From a virus: a stretch of 40,204 nucleotides of DNA. The notes under the pieces were generated by a model. That model was not told the origin of the DNA. It ran no database searches and worked only from the letters and a program-made list of their open reading frames with translations. Position 1 is the first letter of the stretch, and each line of letters starts with the position of its first letter. The DNA lies in IMG/VR virus record IMGVR_UViG_3300023104_000127, positions 1-40,204 of that record; one strand, written 5' to 3'. A program made the translations under genes and the position numbers. Below are positions 9,101-16,737 of the stretch, piece after piece.

Positions 9101-10170
9101 ATGGCTTTGTCCAGCCCGACAATCTGAGGGTTCAAATCCTCGGAGCTGCTCATCATTTTGATAAGAATGTTCCGGAAAGCGGTACCTGCCTGTTCACCTT
9201 TGATATTGATGGTGGAAAGGGATTGAAGCGCGCCGTTAGTCTGCTCGAACGATACACTGGCAGCGCTGGCAACGGTTCCGGAAGCTTTCAAAGCACCCGT
9301 CATGTCCACAATTTCAGCGGATCCAACTTGTGCGCCGGCTGCGATCGCATTAATAAAACGCCCGGCGTCTGAAGCCGGCGCATTAAACTGATTGAGCGCA
9401 CCGGCCATAAGTTCAGTGGCGGGTGCTAAGTCCAGCTTTCCAGCTTGCGAAAGGACTATGGCTTCCTTGGTAACAGCTGCCAGGGAAGCAGCGTTTTCTG
9501 TCAGGTCAGATTTAGCGGATCCCATGGCCTGGTAAGCAGCTAACATTTCATCGCCTGTCTTTCCCATTTGAGGTCCCAGCTCTTTGGCCTGGTCATTCAA
9601 ATATTCAAGATCCTTGCCGACAATATTGGTATTGGCGCTTAATTCTTTACTGGCAGCATCAAACTTTTTAAAGTTTTCAATACCATCAGAAAAGAATTGT
9701 TTTAACATTTGACCGGCTTCCAGAATGGCAGCAAACGTGAAGGCACTTGCAATCCAGGTTTTCAGATTTGTCCAGACGCTTTGACTTTCTTTCACTTCGT
9801 CTGATACTCCGCGCACGTCTTGCCTGACGTTGGCCAGACGGTCATTTACATCTTTTAATTCTTTGGTTTTTTCTATGTATTCAGCGGTTCCGGGCGTCAG
9901 GTCCTTGATTTCCTTATTCAGCTGCCTGGAATAACCTTCCAACTGCTTGACGGTCATACCGGCGTTGCCCATCTCTTCCCGGGTTTTTTTTATTTCCGCT
10001 TCGAGTTCTTTAATTTCCTGTTTGGAGTCGGTCCATTCCTTGGTCCCGCGTTTGAGGTCCTCCTGGGATTTCTTTACTCTGGCCAATTCGGCTTCCAGTT
10101 CTCCCAGGGCATTTAAGGCCGGTTTTCCATTGATATCGAAATTCCAGACCGAATTTTCAACTAAATTCAT
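6160..10170 (-). CDS. Phage tail tape measure protein
   Basis: At about 1336 aa this is the largest gene. An N-terminal coiled coil (about residues 20-125) leads to a TP901-type tape measure core (about 140-420, with phrases like FKKFDAASKELSANTNIVG and GTAFRNILIKMMSSSEDL), then hydrophobic segments near 430-560, a very long Lys/Glu/Ala-rich coiled coil (about 590-950), another hydrophobic segment near 1040-1075 and an Ala-rich C-terminus. The protein sets tail length and guides DNA ejection; at roughly 0.15 nm per residue it implies a tail of near 200 nm. I take the ATG at 10170, because an upstream in-frame ATG at 10191 lies inside a perfect 17-bp inverted repeat. It has its own promoter, P2. 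Confidence 0.92.
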   Translation of the reverse strand: MNLVENSVWNFDINGKPALNALGELEAELARVKKSQEDLKRGTKEWTDSKQEIKELEAEIKKTREEMGNAGMTVKQLEGYSRQLNKEIKDLTPGTAEYIEKTKELKDVNDRLANVRQDVRGVSDEVKESQSVWTNLKTWIASAFTFAAILEAGQMLKQFFSDGIENFKKFDAASKELSANTNIVGKDLEYLNDQAKELGPQMGKTGDEMLAAYQAMGSAKSDLTENAASLAAVTKEAIVLSQAGKLDLAPATELMAGALNQFNAPASDAGRFINAIAAGAQVGSAEIVDMTGALKASGTVASAASVSFEQTNGALQSLSTINIKGEQAGTAFRNILIKMMSSSEDLNPQIVGLDKAMENLGKRNMSTAELAKMFGTENVVAAQHLVTHREQVKEFTAALTGTDAAYKMAAKNNETLEFKEKQMAAAYANTSASIGKILAPAITSFYSVLIDKGLPAVESTIQVFAALVKGIIAIPGFITENKEAFLALGIALVSLNGANIAAAASAIGLAAAEKGRLIWTEAGTVAQWAMNAAMTANPIGLVVAAIALFVGGLITLYKNVESVRTVIDGLWEGMKKAGSAVASFFGLVGEENNRSLAQQKAANDKHLTDKAANEKKTAAQIAADANAAKANELATKEKQEEAARQAKLSAEKAAKAKELADKAKENEAHRKSEEAKAKAAAEKEAADKITANSAATKAIEKMNIDAMTDEFARKKAQMAFELNEKLAANTKSKADDLVKVDYEIALRSQYKTAVEKFEADYRAKHVAEETKRINDIAKLEDAQRTERQAKENATQKTILETQLSNEKLSITQRQALKLQLIELEKKMELERIEEVAAKERAKVAETSAQLMKLAGDDAAKKKQIETDTAAALRAIDSQRVAQTEAANAAHQTALKTNEAQNLEERKNNQQGFFSAIRALMNGDFSGFMEILNKKLGNEKAANQEGLQNFTAKGQEMLIVAKQGMEVLQKLSEAKLKKDLADIASEKTAQLKSWKEKYEKGLISKEDYESGIEKINKEAMEKEHEAKVKAWKREQKMQIGMALINAAMAALKSLAMMGFPLGLIGVVASAALAAVQIGIIKSQQPPSMAKGGYIRNAGVPQGPQHGQSYGQSGIALTRRDTGEEVGEMEGDEPIMILSRNTYKNNRVMINALLDSSLHKNGAPIHAAKGTVFGNDGGDYRSLLEPLRKGESYLFGSKKRKAQAAADEAAAQAEADAAEMQAELDAELAAANAGLGDTGGYDADMNPYGDVEGGDADGTTASTNAEIGRSQAMMATIGKNTAATKDAVLDLKPPLENISGKMDQLIGAMNRAADGSWAAASAGNRAADAAAMAGRNNL

Positions 10171-10175
10171 TTTAT

Positions 10176-10219
10176 ACAGAAAAAGGTACACTACGAATTT
10201 GCAGTGTACCTTTTTCTGT
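10176..10219. terminator. Perfect 17-bp hairpin overlapping promoter P2
   Basis: ACAGAAAAAGGTACACT (10176-10192) and its exact complement (10203-10219) flank a 10-base loop. Because each arm has five A or T next to a GC-containing stem, the element can act as a bidirectional intrinsic terminator. The proposed -7 element of the tape measure promoter lies in the loop. A transcript arriving from upstream would fold it, whereas one starting at P2 would contain only the second arm. Confidence 0.65.
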
Positions 10220-10228
10220 GAGTAGGAC
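10194..10228 (-). promoter_or_regulatory. Proposed phage late promoter P2
   Basis: GTCCTAC (10222-10228, minus strand), 20 bases, then CAAATTCG (10194-10201). The tape measure ATG at 10170 follows 24 bases later. Motif and spacing equal those of the other five sites. Confidence 0.55.
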
Positions 10229-10319
10229 GGGAATTATATGTATATTCAGCTATTCATTTAATCACTAATGATATACTCACTTTACAAAGTTTTAAGAACT
10301 CCAACAAATAATCTTTTAA

Positions 10320-11744
10320 ATGTCAGAAGATAAACCCAATTCGTCAAAAGCAAGAATAAAGATGGATTCCATTGAAGATTCTAATTCGTCAAAAGAGAAG
10401 GTAGTAAAAGAGAAAGTGGTAAAAGATAAAATACCTGTTCGCGAAACTATCAAAAGCGAAATCGAAAATACTAATTCTGGTTATACCTCAAAAGTGATAA
10501 ATTCTACAGAGCCTCTTGGACAGTACACGTCGAAACCTCTGTCAGGTTTATTTAGTGGGCCTGTTTATTCATCTATATTAGCTAACAAGCTTAACTCGGA
10601 TCTTTTTTCTACAAAAGCTTATGAATTAATTAATCCTATAAGTGAAATAAATAAAATAACTGACGTAAATCGAGAAGCACTCGCAATGCTAGGAAGCTCT
10701 CTGGCGGAAGCACAGCTTAAATTCAATAATAGTGGTCTGTTTGATACAATTGCAAATCTTAAGTCGAAGTCTATTGTCGCCAAGCCAGAGTACCTTCGAG
10801 ACTTAATTGAAAATTCTAAAATATTAAAAGAATCAAATGATTTACGAGCTCAGGAATTAGAAGAAGAAATTCTAAATCTTAAAAAACAGAAGAGACAAAA
10901 GGAAACTTCCTTAGTTGAGAAAATAACTCATGGAGCAGATGAAGATGCCGACAGCGAAATAAAGACAGATTATAAAAATCTTCAATTACTAAACAAAGAT
11001 CTAACTGATAAAATAGAATTACAGCATATTTTATCCAGGATTAATGAAGCTGCAAAAGATACCTTGCTGAAGTCTCAAAAGTTTAGAGATAGTTTCCTAA
11101 ATAAAAATGAATTTAAGAGTGTTGTTGTGTCAATTGATATACGACGATCAACAGATCTTATGTTAAAAGCAAGAACTCCACAACTTTATGCTAATTTTAT
11201 TACAGGTTTAACTAACAAGCTCTCGGAAGTAATTAAACAAAATTTTGGCATTTTTGATAAATTCACTGGTGATGGAATTCTAGCTTTTTTTCCAGACTTT
11301 TTTAGCGGAAAAGATTTGATTTATCATGCACTGTTGGCGGCACAACAATGTCACGACATTTTTAATTTGCATTATAACGAGCATAGATCCACATTCAATG
11401 TTTTTATATCGGATATCGGATTAGGGATCGGAATTGATTACGGAACAGTTTCGTTGGTTAATTCAGGAAGTGAATTAACCGTTGTGGGAATTCCTGTTGT
11501 CTATGCTTGCCGAATGTCAAGTGCTCCCGTAGGAATTACTTTATTAAATCAACCGGCAATGGAAAAGGCTTTACAGTTATATGATAAATTTGTGGATATT
11601 GAAGAAGAGTATATTCCCATAAAACATGAAGGGCAGGCTCTTGCATACACTACAAAGTTAAACTACAAAGCGATGAGTAAACCAGAAGCGCCCGACTGGA
11701 TTTCTTTTCCTGCTGATTCAGAAGATCAGAACGAAAAACAGTAA
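10320..11744 (+). CDS. Class III nucleotide cyclase protein, Pycsar-like cargo
   Basis: The 474-aa protein has a low-complexity N-terminus with short repeats (EKVVK twice near residues 26-35), a coiled coil near 160-250, and a C-terminal class III nucleotidyl cyclase domain (about 265-450). Metal-binding aspartates are Asp273 in SIDIRRST and Asp318 in KFTGDGILAFF; GLGIGIDYGTVSLVN (367-381) and VVGIPVVYACRM with Arg398 complete the active site. Cyclases of this kind make cUMP or cCMP in Pycsar anti-phage systems, but ordinary cAMP/cGMP cyclases share the motifs and nucleotide choice cannot be read here. No TIR or membrane effector gene adjoins. It runs against the phage genes, is AT-richer, and lies between the connector genes and the tape measure, so it is probably acquired cargo. 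Confidence 0.8.
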   Translation: MSEDKPNSSKARIKMDSIEDSNSSKEKVVKEKVVKDKIPVRETIKSEIENTNSGYTSKVINSTEPLGQYTSKPLSGLFSGPVYSSILANKLNSDLFSTKAYELINPISEINKITDVNREALAMLGSSLAEAQLKFNNSGLFDTIANLKSKSIVAKPEYLRDLIENSKILKESNDLRAQELEEEILNLKKQKRQKETSLVEKITHGADEDADSEIKTDYKNLQLLNKDLTDKIELQHILSRINEAAKDTLLKSQKFRDSFLNKNEFKSVVVSIDIRRSTDLMLKARTPQLYANFITGLTNKLSEVIKQNFGIFDKFTGDGILAFFPDFFSGKDLIYHALLAAQQCHDIFNLHYNEHRSTFNVFISDIGLGIGIDYGTVSLVNSGSELTVVGIPVVYACRMSSAPVGITLLNQPAMEKALQLYDKFVDIEEEYIPIKHEGQALAYTTKLNYKAMSKPEAPDWISFPADSEDQNEKQ

Positions 11745-11750
11745 TTTTCA

Positions 11751-11780
11751 TAAGTGACGATGGAAATTCAACGTCACTTA
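11751..11780. terminator. Bidirectional terminator between convergent genes
   Basis: TAAGTGACG (11751-11759) and CGTCACTTA (11772-11780) form a perfect 9-bp stem around a 12-base loop. It lies between the stop of the plus-strand cyclase and the stop of the minus-strand gene at 11785, and would serve both. T-tracts are weak. Confidence 0.6.
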
Positions 11781-11784
11781 CCAT

Positions 11785-12402
11785 CTAATCCGCCCGATCA
11801 TAAAAAGGCCTTTCATAATATTCCTTCATCGCCTGCATCATTACCGGGGGAAGTTTAGTCATGAGGTATAATGATATCTCCGAATAAACTTCCCCCTTAT
11901 TGACATTATAAAAGCTATTACCACGCCGTTTGATGGTGTTTTGCTGCATAATTGCCCGCCCCATCCCGTAAGCAACCCTTGTAAGTGCCCTGTCATACGT
12001 AAGCTCTTTGTTTTGCTTGCGGCCAATATGATAACCTGGAACATACAATTGAACATCCTTCCCATTGATCGAAACGGTTTCGTTTTTAATAAACTTATCC
12101 ACGCCCAGTTCTTCCACAAATTCTTTTAACATTTCTGCATTCGGGAATTTTGAATAACTGATCTGGCGCATATCCTTAAAACGGCCATACCCGCGCATAC
12201 CCATTCGGAATGAAGCTTCCAGCTGGTCGGTAATAAAGGACCGTTCAGAATACAGTGAATTTTTGAGCTGGTCGGTCAAAGAAATGCCGGCGCTTTCCAT
12301 ATCCTTTCGCATACGGCGTACTCCCTCCGTAAAAATCCGGTCACAGGCTTCTATGACCTGGCTTTCAAAGATCTTTTGAATTTCGGGCGTAACCTCAGAC
12401 AT
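11785..12402 (-). CDS. Putative tail completion or connector protein
   Basis: The 205-aa protein is soluble and mostly helical, with no signal peptide. It is not recognised by motif. The gene overlaps the previous one by eight bases and ends the operon that begins with the portal region, one slot before the tape measure (ignoring the inserted cyclase). In other phages this slot holds tail terminator, tail completion or chaperone proteins. I see no slippery sequence that would support a G/GT-type frameshift with its neighbour. Confidence 0.6.
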   Translation of the reverse strand: MSEVTPEIQKIFESQVIEACDRIFTEGVRRMRKDMESAGISLTDQLKNSLYSERSFITDQLEASFRMGMRGYGRFKDMRQISYSKFPNAEMLKEFVEELGVDKFIKNETVSINGKDVQLYVPGYHIGRKQNKELTYDRALTRVAYGMGRAIMQQNTIKRRGNSFYNVNKGEVYSEISLYLMTKLPPVMMQAMKEYYERPFYDRAD

Positions 12403-12937
12403 ACATCAGACCATTTACGGGTATGGTAACGTCGATATCCACCAGCCAGCCCTGAACATTCGCGTTTGCAATTTTACCTACGGGTAAAAGTTTGTCCTGA
12501 AAAATATTGAAAATTACCTCGTAATCCTGTCCGTCCACTTCGGTCATATTGGCCGCGTACCACTCTGACGCCAGACGAATGAGCCCAACTAAACGCAGCA
12601 TTTTTTTCCAGGTTTCGTTCCTGGCCGCCAGTTTCATATCAGGCGTGAGGGCTGCGGATCCCATCTTTTTAATGATCATCACCGTACAGGCAAATGTCGC
12701 GCAGGTTAGGCCAGCTGCGTTATCGGTTAACGGGGTTTCGGCAACCTGATAGGTACAGATATATTGGTCCGGTTTTACTTCGCTTTCAAACAGCTTAGCC
12801 ATTTCCTGCAGCCCGTCAGGACCGCCAGAAAGAGCGCGGGAAATATCAATTCCTGGAAGGTTCCGGACTGCGTGCTGGAAGAATTCTTTTAGGGTAATCA
12901 AATCGGTGATCACCACCATTCCGGTGTTAGTACTCAT
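12395..12937 (-). CDS. Hypothetical phage structural or tail protein
   Basis: The product is 180 aa if translation starts at the ATG at 12937 (MSTNTGMVVITDLITLKEFF), which overlaps the upstream stop by 11 bases. A longer in-frame start at 13015 would overlap the neighbour by nearly 90 bases and add a basic, unlikely N-terminus. No family is recognised. The C-terminal beta-rich part (VQGWLVDIDVTIPVNGLMYV) and position between portal-side and tail genes suggest a head-tail connector or tail terminator. This is inference from gene order. Confidence 0.6.
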   Translation of the reverse strand: MSTNTGMVVITDLITLKEFFQHAVRNLPGIDISRALSGGPDGLQEMAKLFESEVKPDQYICTYQVAETPLTDNAAGLTCATFACTVMIIKKMGSAALTPDMKLAARNETWKKMLRLVGLIRLASEWYAANMTEVDGQDYEVIFNIFQDKLLPVGKIANANVQGWLVDIDVTIPVNGLMYV

Positions 12938-13748
12938 AATCGTTGTCTTGTTTGTCGCGGTTTTCTTCCGCGGTGATTGTATCGTCCAGGGCAGCAGCGT
13001 AGACCAGGTGGGCATATTGTTTGCCTACACTATAAAAGTCGCCGAAATGCCCTTCTTTTGCAATATTTTTGATGAGCATGATCCAGCCGCGGCCGTCACC
13101 GTAACGTGGCTGGGCATCACCTCCAAATAGGCCCTCGTATTGCTCCAAAAATGATTTGGCCTGCACTTCAAAATAGGATAAGATGACCATTTTCATTTGC
13201 ATGTCCAGGCTGGCCAGGGCAGCGGACCGCTTCATCATACGCGCCTCGTTGAAGGGTTCACGGTCATCACCGGTCCAGTCCGGTGATTTTAAGAACGCTT
13301 TCAGATCCGGCCGGGCAGGACGGCACAAAGTCGAGATCAAGCGGTCCAGCGCCTTTGGATCCGGCTCATCCGGATCTGCAAAATCGGTGTAGGCGATAAA
13401 GGCCATCGACAATTCCAGGGTGGTGGTATCTGCAAAATTTTCTTCCGGAAGAATGTAGTCGGCGCCCTCATGCTTGAAGCTCAGAAAGGGCCGGTCAACC
13501 GGTGCGGTGAAAATCCACTTTACTTGATTTTTCAACATTTCCCATTCCATTGGGTTCATTGTCCAGTTCGCCCAGGCACGGGCAGGAATATCAAATGCAA
13601 TCTGGATTAACATTTCAAAGATTTCATCTGTGATATCCTTGGGTGATAACCTGGAAAAGACGATCAGCTTGGCAACCATTTCTGGCTGGCACTCGGCCCA
13701 GTTGGCAGGCGCCTGGTAGGTTTTGTTTTTGTACGTTAAAATATCCAT
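12927..13748 (-). CDS. Hypothetical phage protein, 273 aa
   Basis: The 273-aa protein is acidic and rich in Trp and Met, with no signal peptide or membrane segment. It starts with MDILTYKNKTYQAPANWAEC and is not recognised. The ATG shares one base with the stop of the DUF5977-containing gene (TGATG), so translation is coupled. The C-terminus ends in a charged tail (ENRDKQDNDYEY). Gene order suggests a role in head-tail joining or as a tail assembly factor. Confidence 0.6.
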   Translation of the reverse strand: MDILTYKNKTYQAPANWAECQPEMVAKLIVFSRLSPKDITDEIFEMLIQIAFDIPARAWANWTMNPMEWEMLKNQVKWIFTAPVDRPFLSFKHEGADYILPEENFADTTTLELSMAFIAYTDFADPDEPDPKALDRLISTLCRPARPDLKAFLKSPDWTGDDREPFNEARMMKRSAALASLDMQMKMVILSYFEVQAKSFLEQYEGLFGGDAQPRYGDGRGWIMLIKNIAKEGHFGDFYSVGKQYAHLVYAAALDDTITAEENRDKQDNDYEY

Positions 13749-15748
13749 CAGGCTGGCTCTACAATAATGATAAGTTCAGGATCGCCCCAATTGGTTACGA
13801 TGTTGGCAAACCGGTAGGTTTGAGGACCATTTAAAACCGGGCTTGTCTGGTTTTTCGATGGAATCCGGATCCGGTAGGATAGCTGCGGGCTACTTGAAAA
13901 GATAATCCTTACGTCTATATTCCGGGTTGCAGCCGGTAGCGTTTTATCAGCGTAACGACTGCTACCGCTTCCAGAATAGGCAGTATTAGAAATCATTTCT
14001 GCACCATCGATAAGTATGGCAGCAATCGGATTGTAAGCGCCGCCAATTTGCCCATTTCCATCTCCAAGGGCGTTGTTAATTAGACCCAGACGGATATTGA
14101 CAGCAGGGATACAGCTGCCATTCAGATTGGCATTTTCCTGCGTATCCATCGCAAGCCAGGCGGCCTGGGCTTTTGCCTGGGCATCGGCCTGGCTAAGCTC
14201 TGAACCGTAAGATCCGGCCGGTAGAACGATTGTCCAGGTTGTACCCACCTGACCATTGGCGCATGTGGATTTCTTCAAAAGGGACGGGCCGGAAATTGCC
14301 GTATTAAAAAAAGGTGTCGTCAGCGCTTCACAGGCGCCGGTGGCCCAGGGCGGAATATAGCCGTCAGTTCCGGAAATATTGGATTTTGTGGTAATGGGCC
14401 TGACGTTTTCACCAGAATCCAGATAAAATTTGACCAGCTCGTTCACCAGCTGTTTTCCGGTGCGGATCCCGTTGGCATCCAGCTCACAGCTCACAGACCA
14501 TTGTTTCCAGCCCGTTTGACGTGTTACCGGCACGATTTTCGGCAGCTTGCTATACCCGCCAATACCATTGGCATAGGTGAAGCTCAGGCTTCTTTCGATA
14601 GGCCATTCAGTATTACTCTGCGTAACCAAACCATTAAAATTGGGTGTTAGCGGGATAAACTCTTCACCGTCGACAATGAAAAATTCCTCAGATAACGCCA
14701 TATCTTCCAGGTATTCCCGGTAGTCTGAATTCAGCCAGTTACCAATATTGACGCTTACCGACCGCTGGCCGTTGACGTTGTTGATCAGCGCCTCGGAAAC
14801 CGTTGGCAAATAGTCGTAATCGGTGAAACGTTCCAGCAGCTGACGGCTGATACTAATAGACTCACTGGCCGATCCCACACAGCGAATTGTGTCATAGCCG
14901 CCCAGGCTATTTTGGAAAAGAATGTATTTTACCGATTCATAGGCGAACCTGTCCACGCGGTAAAACCGGGTTTCGCTAACCTGCTGACCGTTTTCATTTG
15001 ATAGCCATACCTCGTACCAAATTACCTGTTTTGGCCTGGCTTGCAGCTTTAATTCAGAGAATCCTACCGGAACAGAATACACCGTCATCGGCGTTACGTT
15101 GTCCACCGTTTTTGCCGTGAAGGTATCCGCTGAATGATCGGCGTAAAATGCCCGGACACGAAGATTTAAAGACTTCGGGGAAGGTGTGAAATTCGTTAAG
15201 AAATAAAGCCTTTCGGGCTGATCGGTACGGACCAGTTTGCCATTGGACTGCCAGGTTAAAAATTTACTAAGCTGGCCACCGATCACCTGGGTAAAGAAAA
15301 CGTCTTTATACATCGAATAATGGCGCATGGCCATTTGTGCACGGATTGCCCAAAATGTAGTGGATGTATCGGTTTGGATCAGTGCCTGGTCATTGTAACT
15401 TTTGCTGACGTAATAATACTGACGGGTCAGGTTCGGACAAATCGATATGAAGTGATCCCCGTAAACAGGCGGGGTTGCACTCAGCTGGTCATCAATCCGG
15501 GTCTGCACTTCAAAGTAAGCGCCGGGGCTGATCGTGTAGCCGTCAGGCACCGGCTTTTCTGACGCTTCCTGAACCGCTAAATTAACAAAATGACTATTCT
15601 GAAAAGATTTCTGGATCCGTAGTTCCAAAAAATAACGCAGATCCACCCGGCTGGATCCTGCTGATAAAACAACAGGATCCACCAGTACTACGATAGGGTT
15701 TCGACTCATTTGCAGCTTTTGATGCTGCATGGTAGCTAAGTAATCCAT
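13748..15748 (-). CDS. Large structural protein with DUF5977-like domain
   Basis: The 666-aa protein is largely beta strand. A segment near residues 490-545 matches the DUF5977 pattern seen in Bacteroidota surface and phage proteins: CANGQVGTTWTIVLPAG, then SQADAQAKAQAAW, then ANLNGSC. The C-terminal 120 residues look like a separate beta domain. It is linked to the preceding gene by a one-base stop/start overlap (TAATG). DUF5977 usually sits in extracellular or adhesin-like proteins, so this could be a virion surface or tail component, but its place among connector genes is unusual for a receptor-binding protein. Confidence 0.65.
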   Translation of the reverse strand: MDYLATMQHQKLQMSRNPIVVLVDPVVLSAGSSRVDLRYFLELRIQKSFQNSHFVNLAVQEASEKPVPDGYTISPGAYFEVQTRIDDQLSATPPVYGDHFISICPNLTRQYYYVSKSYNDQALIQTDTSTTFWAIRAQMAMRHYSMYKDVFFTQVIGGQLSKFLTWQSNGKLVRTDQPERLYFLTNFTPSPKSLNLRVRAFYADHSADTFTAKTVDNVTPMTVYSVPVGFSELKLQARPKQVIWYEVWLSNENGQQVSETRFYRVDRFAYESVKYILFQNSLGGYDTIRCVGSASESISISRQLLERFTDYDYLPTVSEALINNVNGQRSVSVNIGNWLNSDYREYLEDMALSEEFFIVDGEEFIPLTPNFNGLVTQSNTEWPIERSLSFTYANGIGGYSKLPKIVPVTRQTGWKQWSVSCELDANGIRTGKQLVNELVKFYLDSGENVRPITTKSNISGTDGYIPPWATGACEALTTPFFNTAISGPSLLKKSTCANGQVGTTWTIVLPAGSYGSELSQADAQAKAQAAWLAMDTQENANLNGSCIPAVNIRLGLINNALGDGNGQIGGAYNPIAAILIDGAEMISNTAYSGSGSSRYADKTLPAATRNIDVRIIFSSSPQLSYRIRIPSKNQTSPVLNGPQTYRFANIVTNWGDPELIIIVEPA

Positions 15749-16737
15749 TATTTCATCCGGAAGATTGAGTGGTACTGATCATTGTCAGGCAGCTTGTTCG
15801 TTGGGACCTCTATGGCAGCCTGACTAAGGGCGTAGTCCGGAAACTTTTCAAAGTTGCGTGACAAATAAGTACGCAGGGCGTTCTGCCATTTTTTAGATTC
15901 TGTTTCCGACGCACGCACCAGGCTCAAAATCGTTTCATTGTCCGGTGCCTTCGCATTGTAGATCCCGTCAAAGTCGGACAGTACCCGTATGTTTCCATTG
16001 CCCAGCATCACAAACTGCATGTTAGGCAGCGCCATATAATAGGCCGTATGAGAAAGCGCCCGGCGAATGGCAAACAAAAGTTCCTTTTCATCCGCTGTCA
16101 GCGTGCCAGCGACCAGCGCTGTTTTTAACCGGTCGAATTGTGCCCGGCCGATCCTTGGTAAAAGAAAATCACGCTCGGCCAGCTTTAAATAAGGGCGTAT
16201 GTTTAGAAACAATCTGTAATTGCCTTCAATGATGGGAAGGAATTCGCTCATGATCGTAGCAGATGAAACAAACAGTGCCCTGGTAGCTTTGGCTGTTTCT
16301 GAATTTTTGTAGTCCAAGAAATCAGACAGGTTTTGTTCCAGGTATAACAGCACAGCTTCTAAGGCCTGGACTGCGTTTCTTTCTGTTTCACGGATCCGTT
16401 TATCGAGTACACCAATCCGGACAGGCTGATTATTTTCCCCGCCCATTTCCTGAAGTCCGTTATCGCCGTCATTACCGATCGCAAACGGCAAATATTTCAG
16501 GTAAGCATACCAGGCCAGGGCGCGCTGGGTTTTTCTTAAAAGGATATCCATTTTAACATTGCCGGTTGGCGTGTCCCGGTATGCTTCCAGCGCCTGAATT
16601 ATTTCTGGTCCTAATGCTCTTTCCAGAATTGTTTCCTGGGCTTCATTGATGTAGGGTTTGATGAAATCATCGGTCGTAGCGCTCATGACCGCACGGCCCA
16701 GGTACAAAATAAGATCTTCGATATCTCTAAGCAGCAT
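15748..16737 (-). CDS. DUF6712-like phage protein
   Basis: The product is 329 aa from the ATG at 16737 (MLLRDIEDLILYLGRAVM), which overlaps the portal stop by 11 bases. An in-frame start at 16863 would overlap the portal gene by 137 bases and is less likely. The protein is almost wholly helical; the phrase DDFIKPYINEAQETIL and the position just after the portal are like DUF6712 proteins of Bacteroidota phages, as I recall that family. A head-tail adaptor role is plausible from position. Confidence 0.6.
   Translation of the reverse strand: MLLRDIEDLILYLGRAVMSATTDDFIKPYINEAQETILERALGPEIIQALEAYRDTPTGNVKMDILLRKTQRALAWYAYLKYLPFAIGNDGDNGLQEMGGENNQPVRIGVLDKRIRETERNAVQALEAVLLYLEQNLSDFLDYKNSETAKATRALFVSSATIMSEFLPIIEGNYRLFLNIRPYLKLAERDFLLPRIGRAQFDRLKTALVAGTLTADEKELLFAIRRALSHTAYYMALPNMQFVMLGNGNIRVLSDFDGIYNAKAPDNETILSLVRASETESKKWQNALRTYLSRNFEKFPDYALSQAAIEVPTNKLPDNDQYHSIFRMK

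Noticed and set aside
11785-12937. Programmed frameshift between the two genes before the tape measure, as in tail chaperones
   Set aside because: The genes overlap by eight bases through an ATG within the upstream stop region and no slippery heptamer is visible near the junction.
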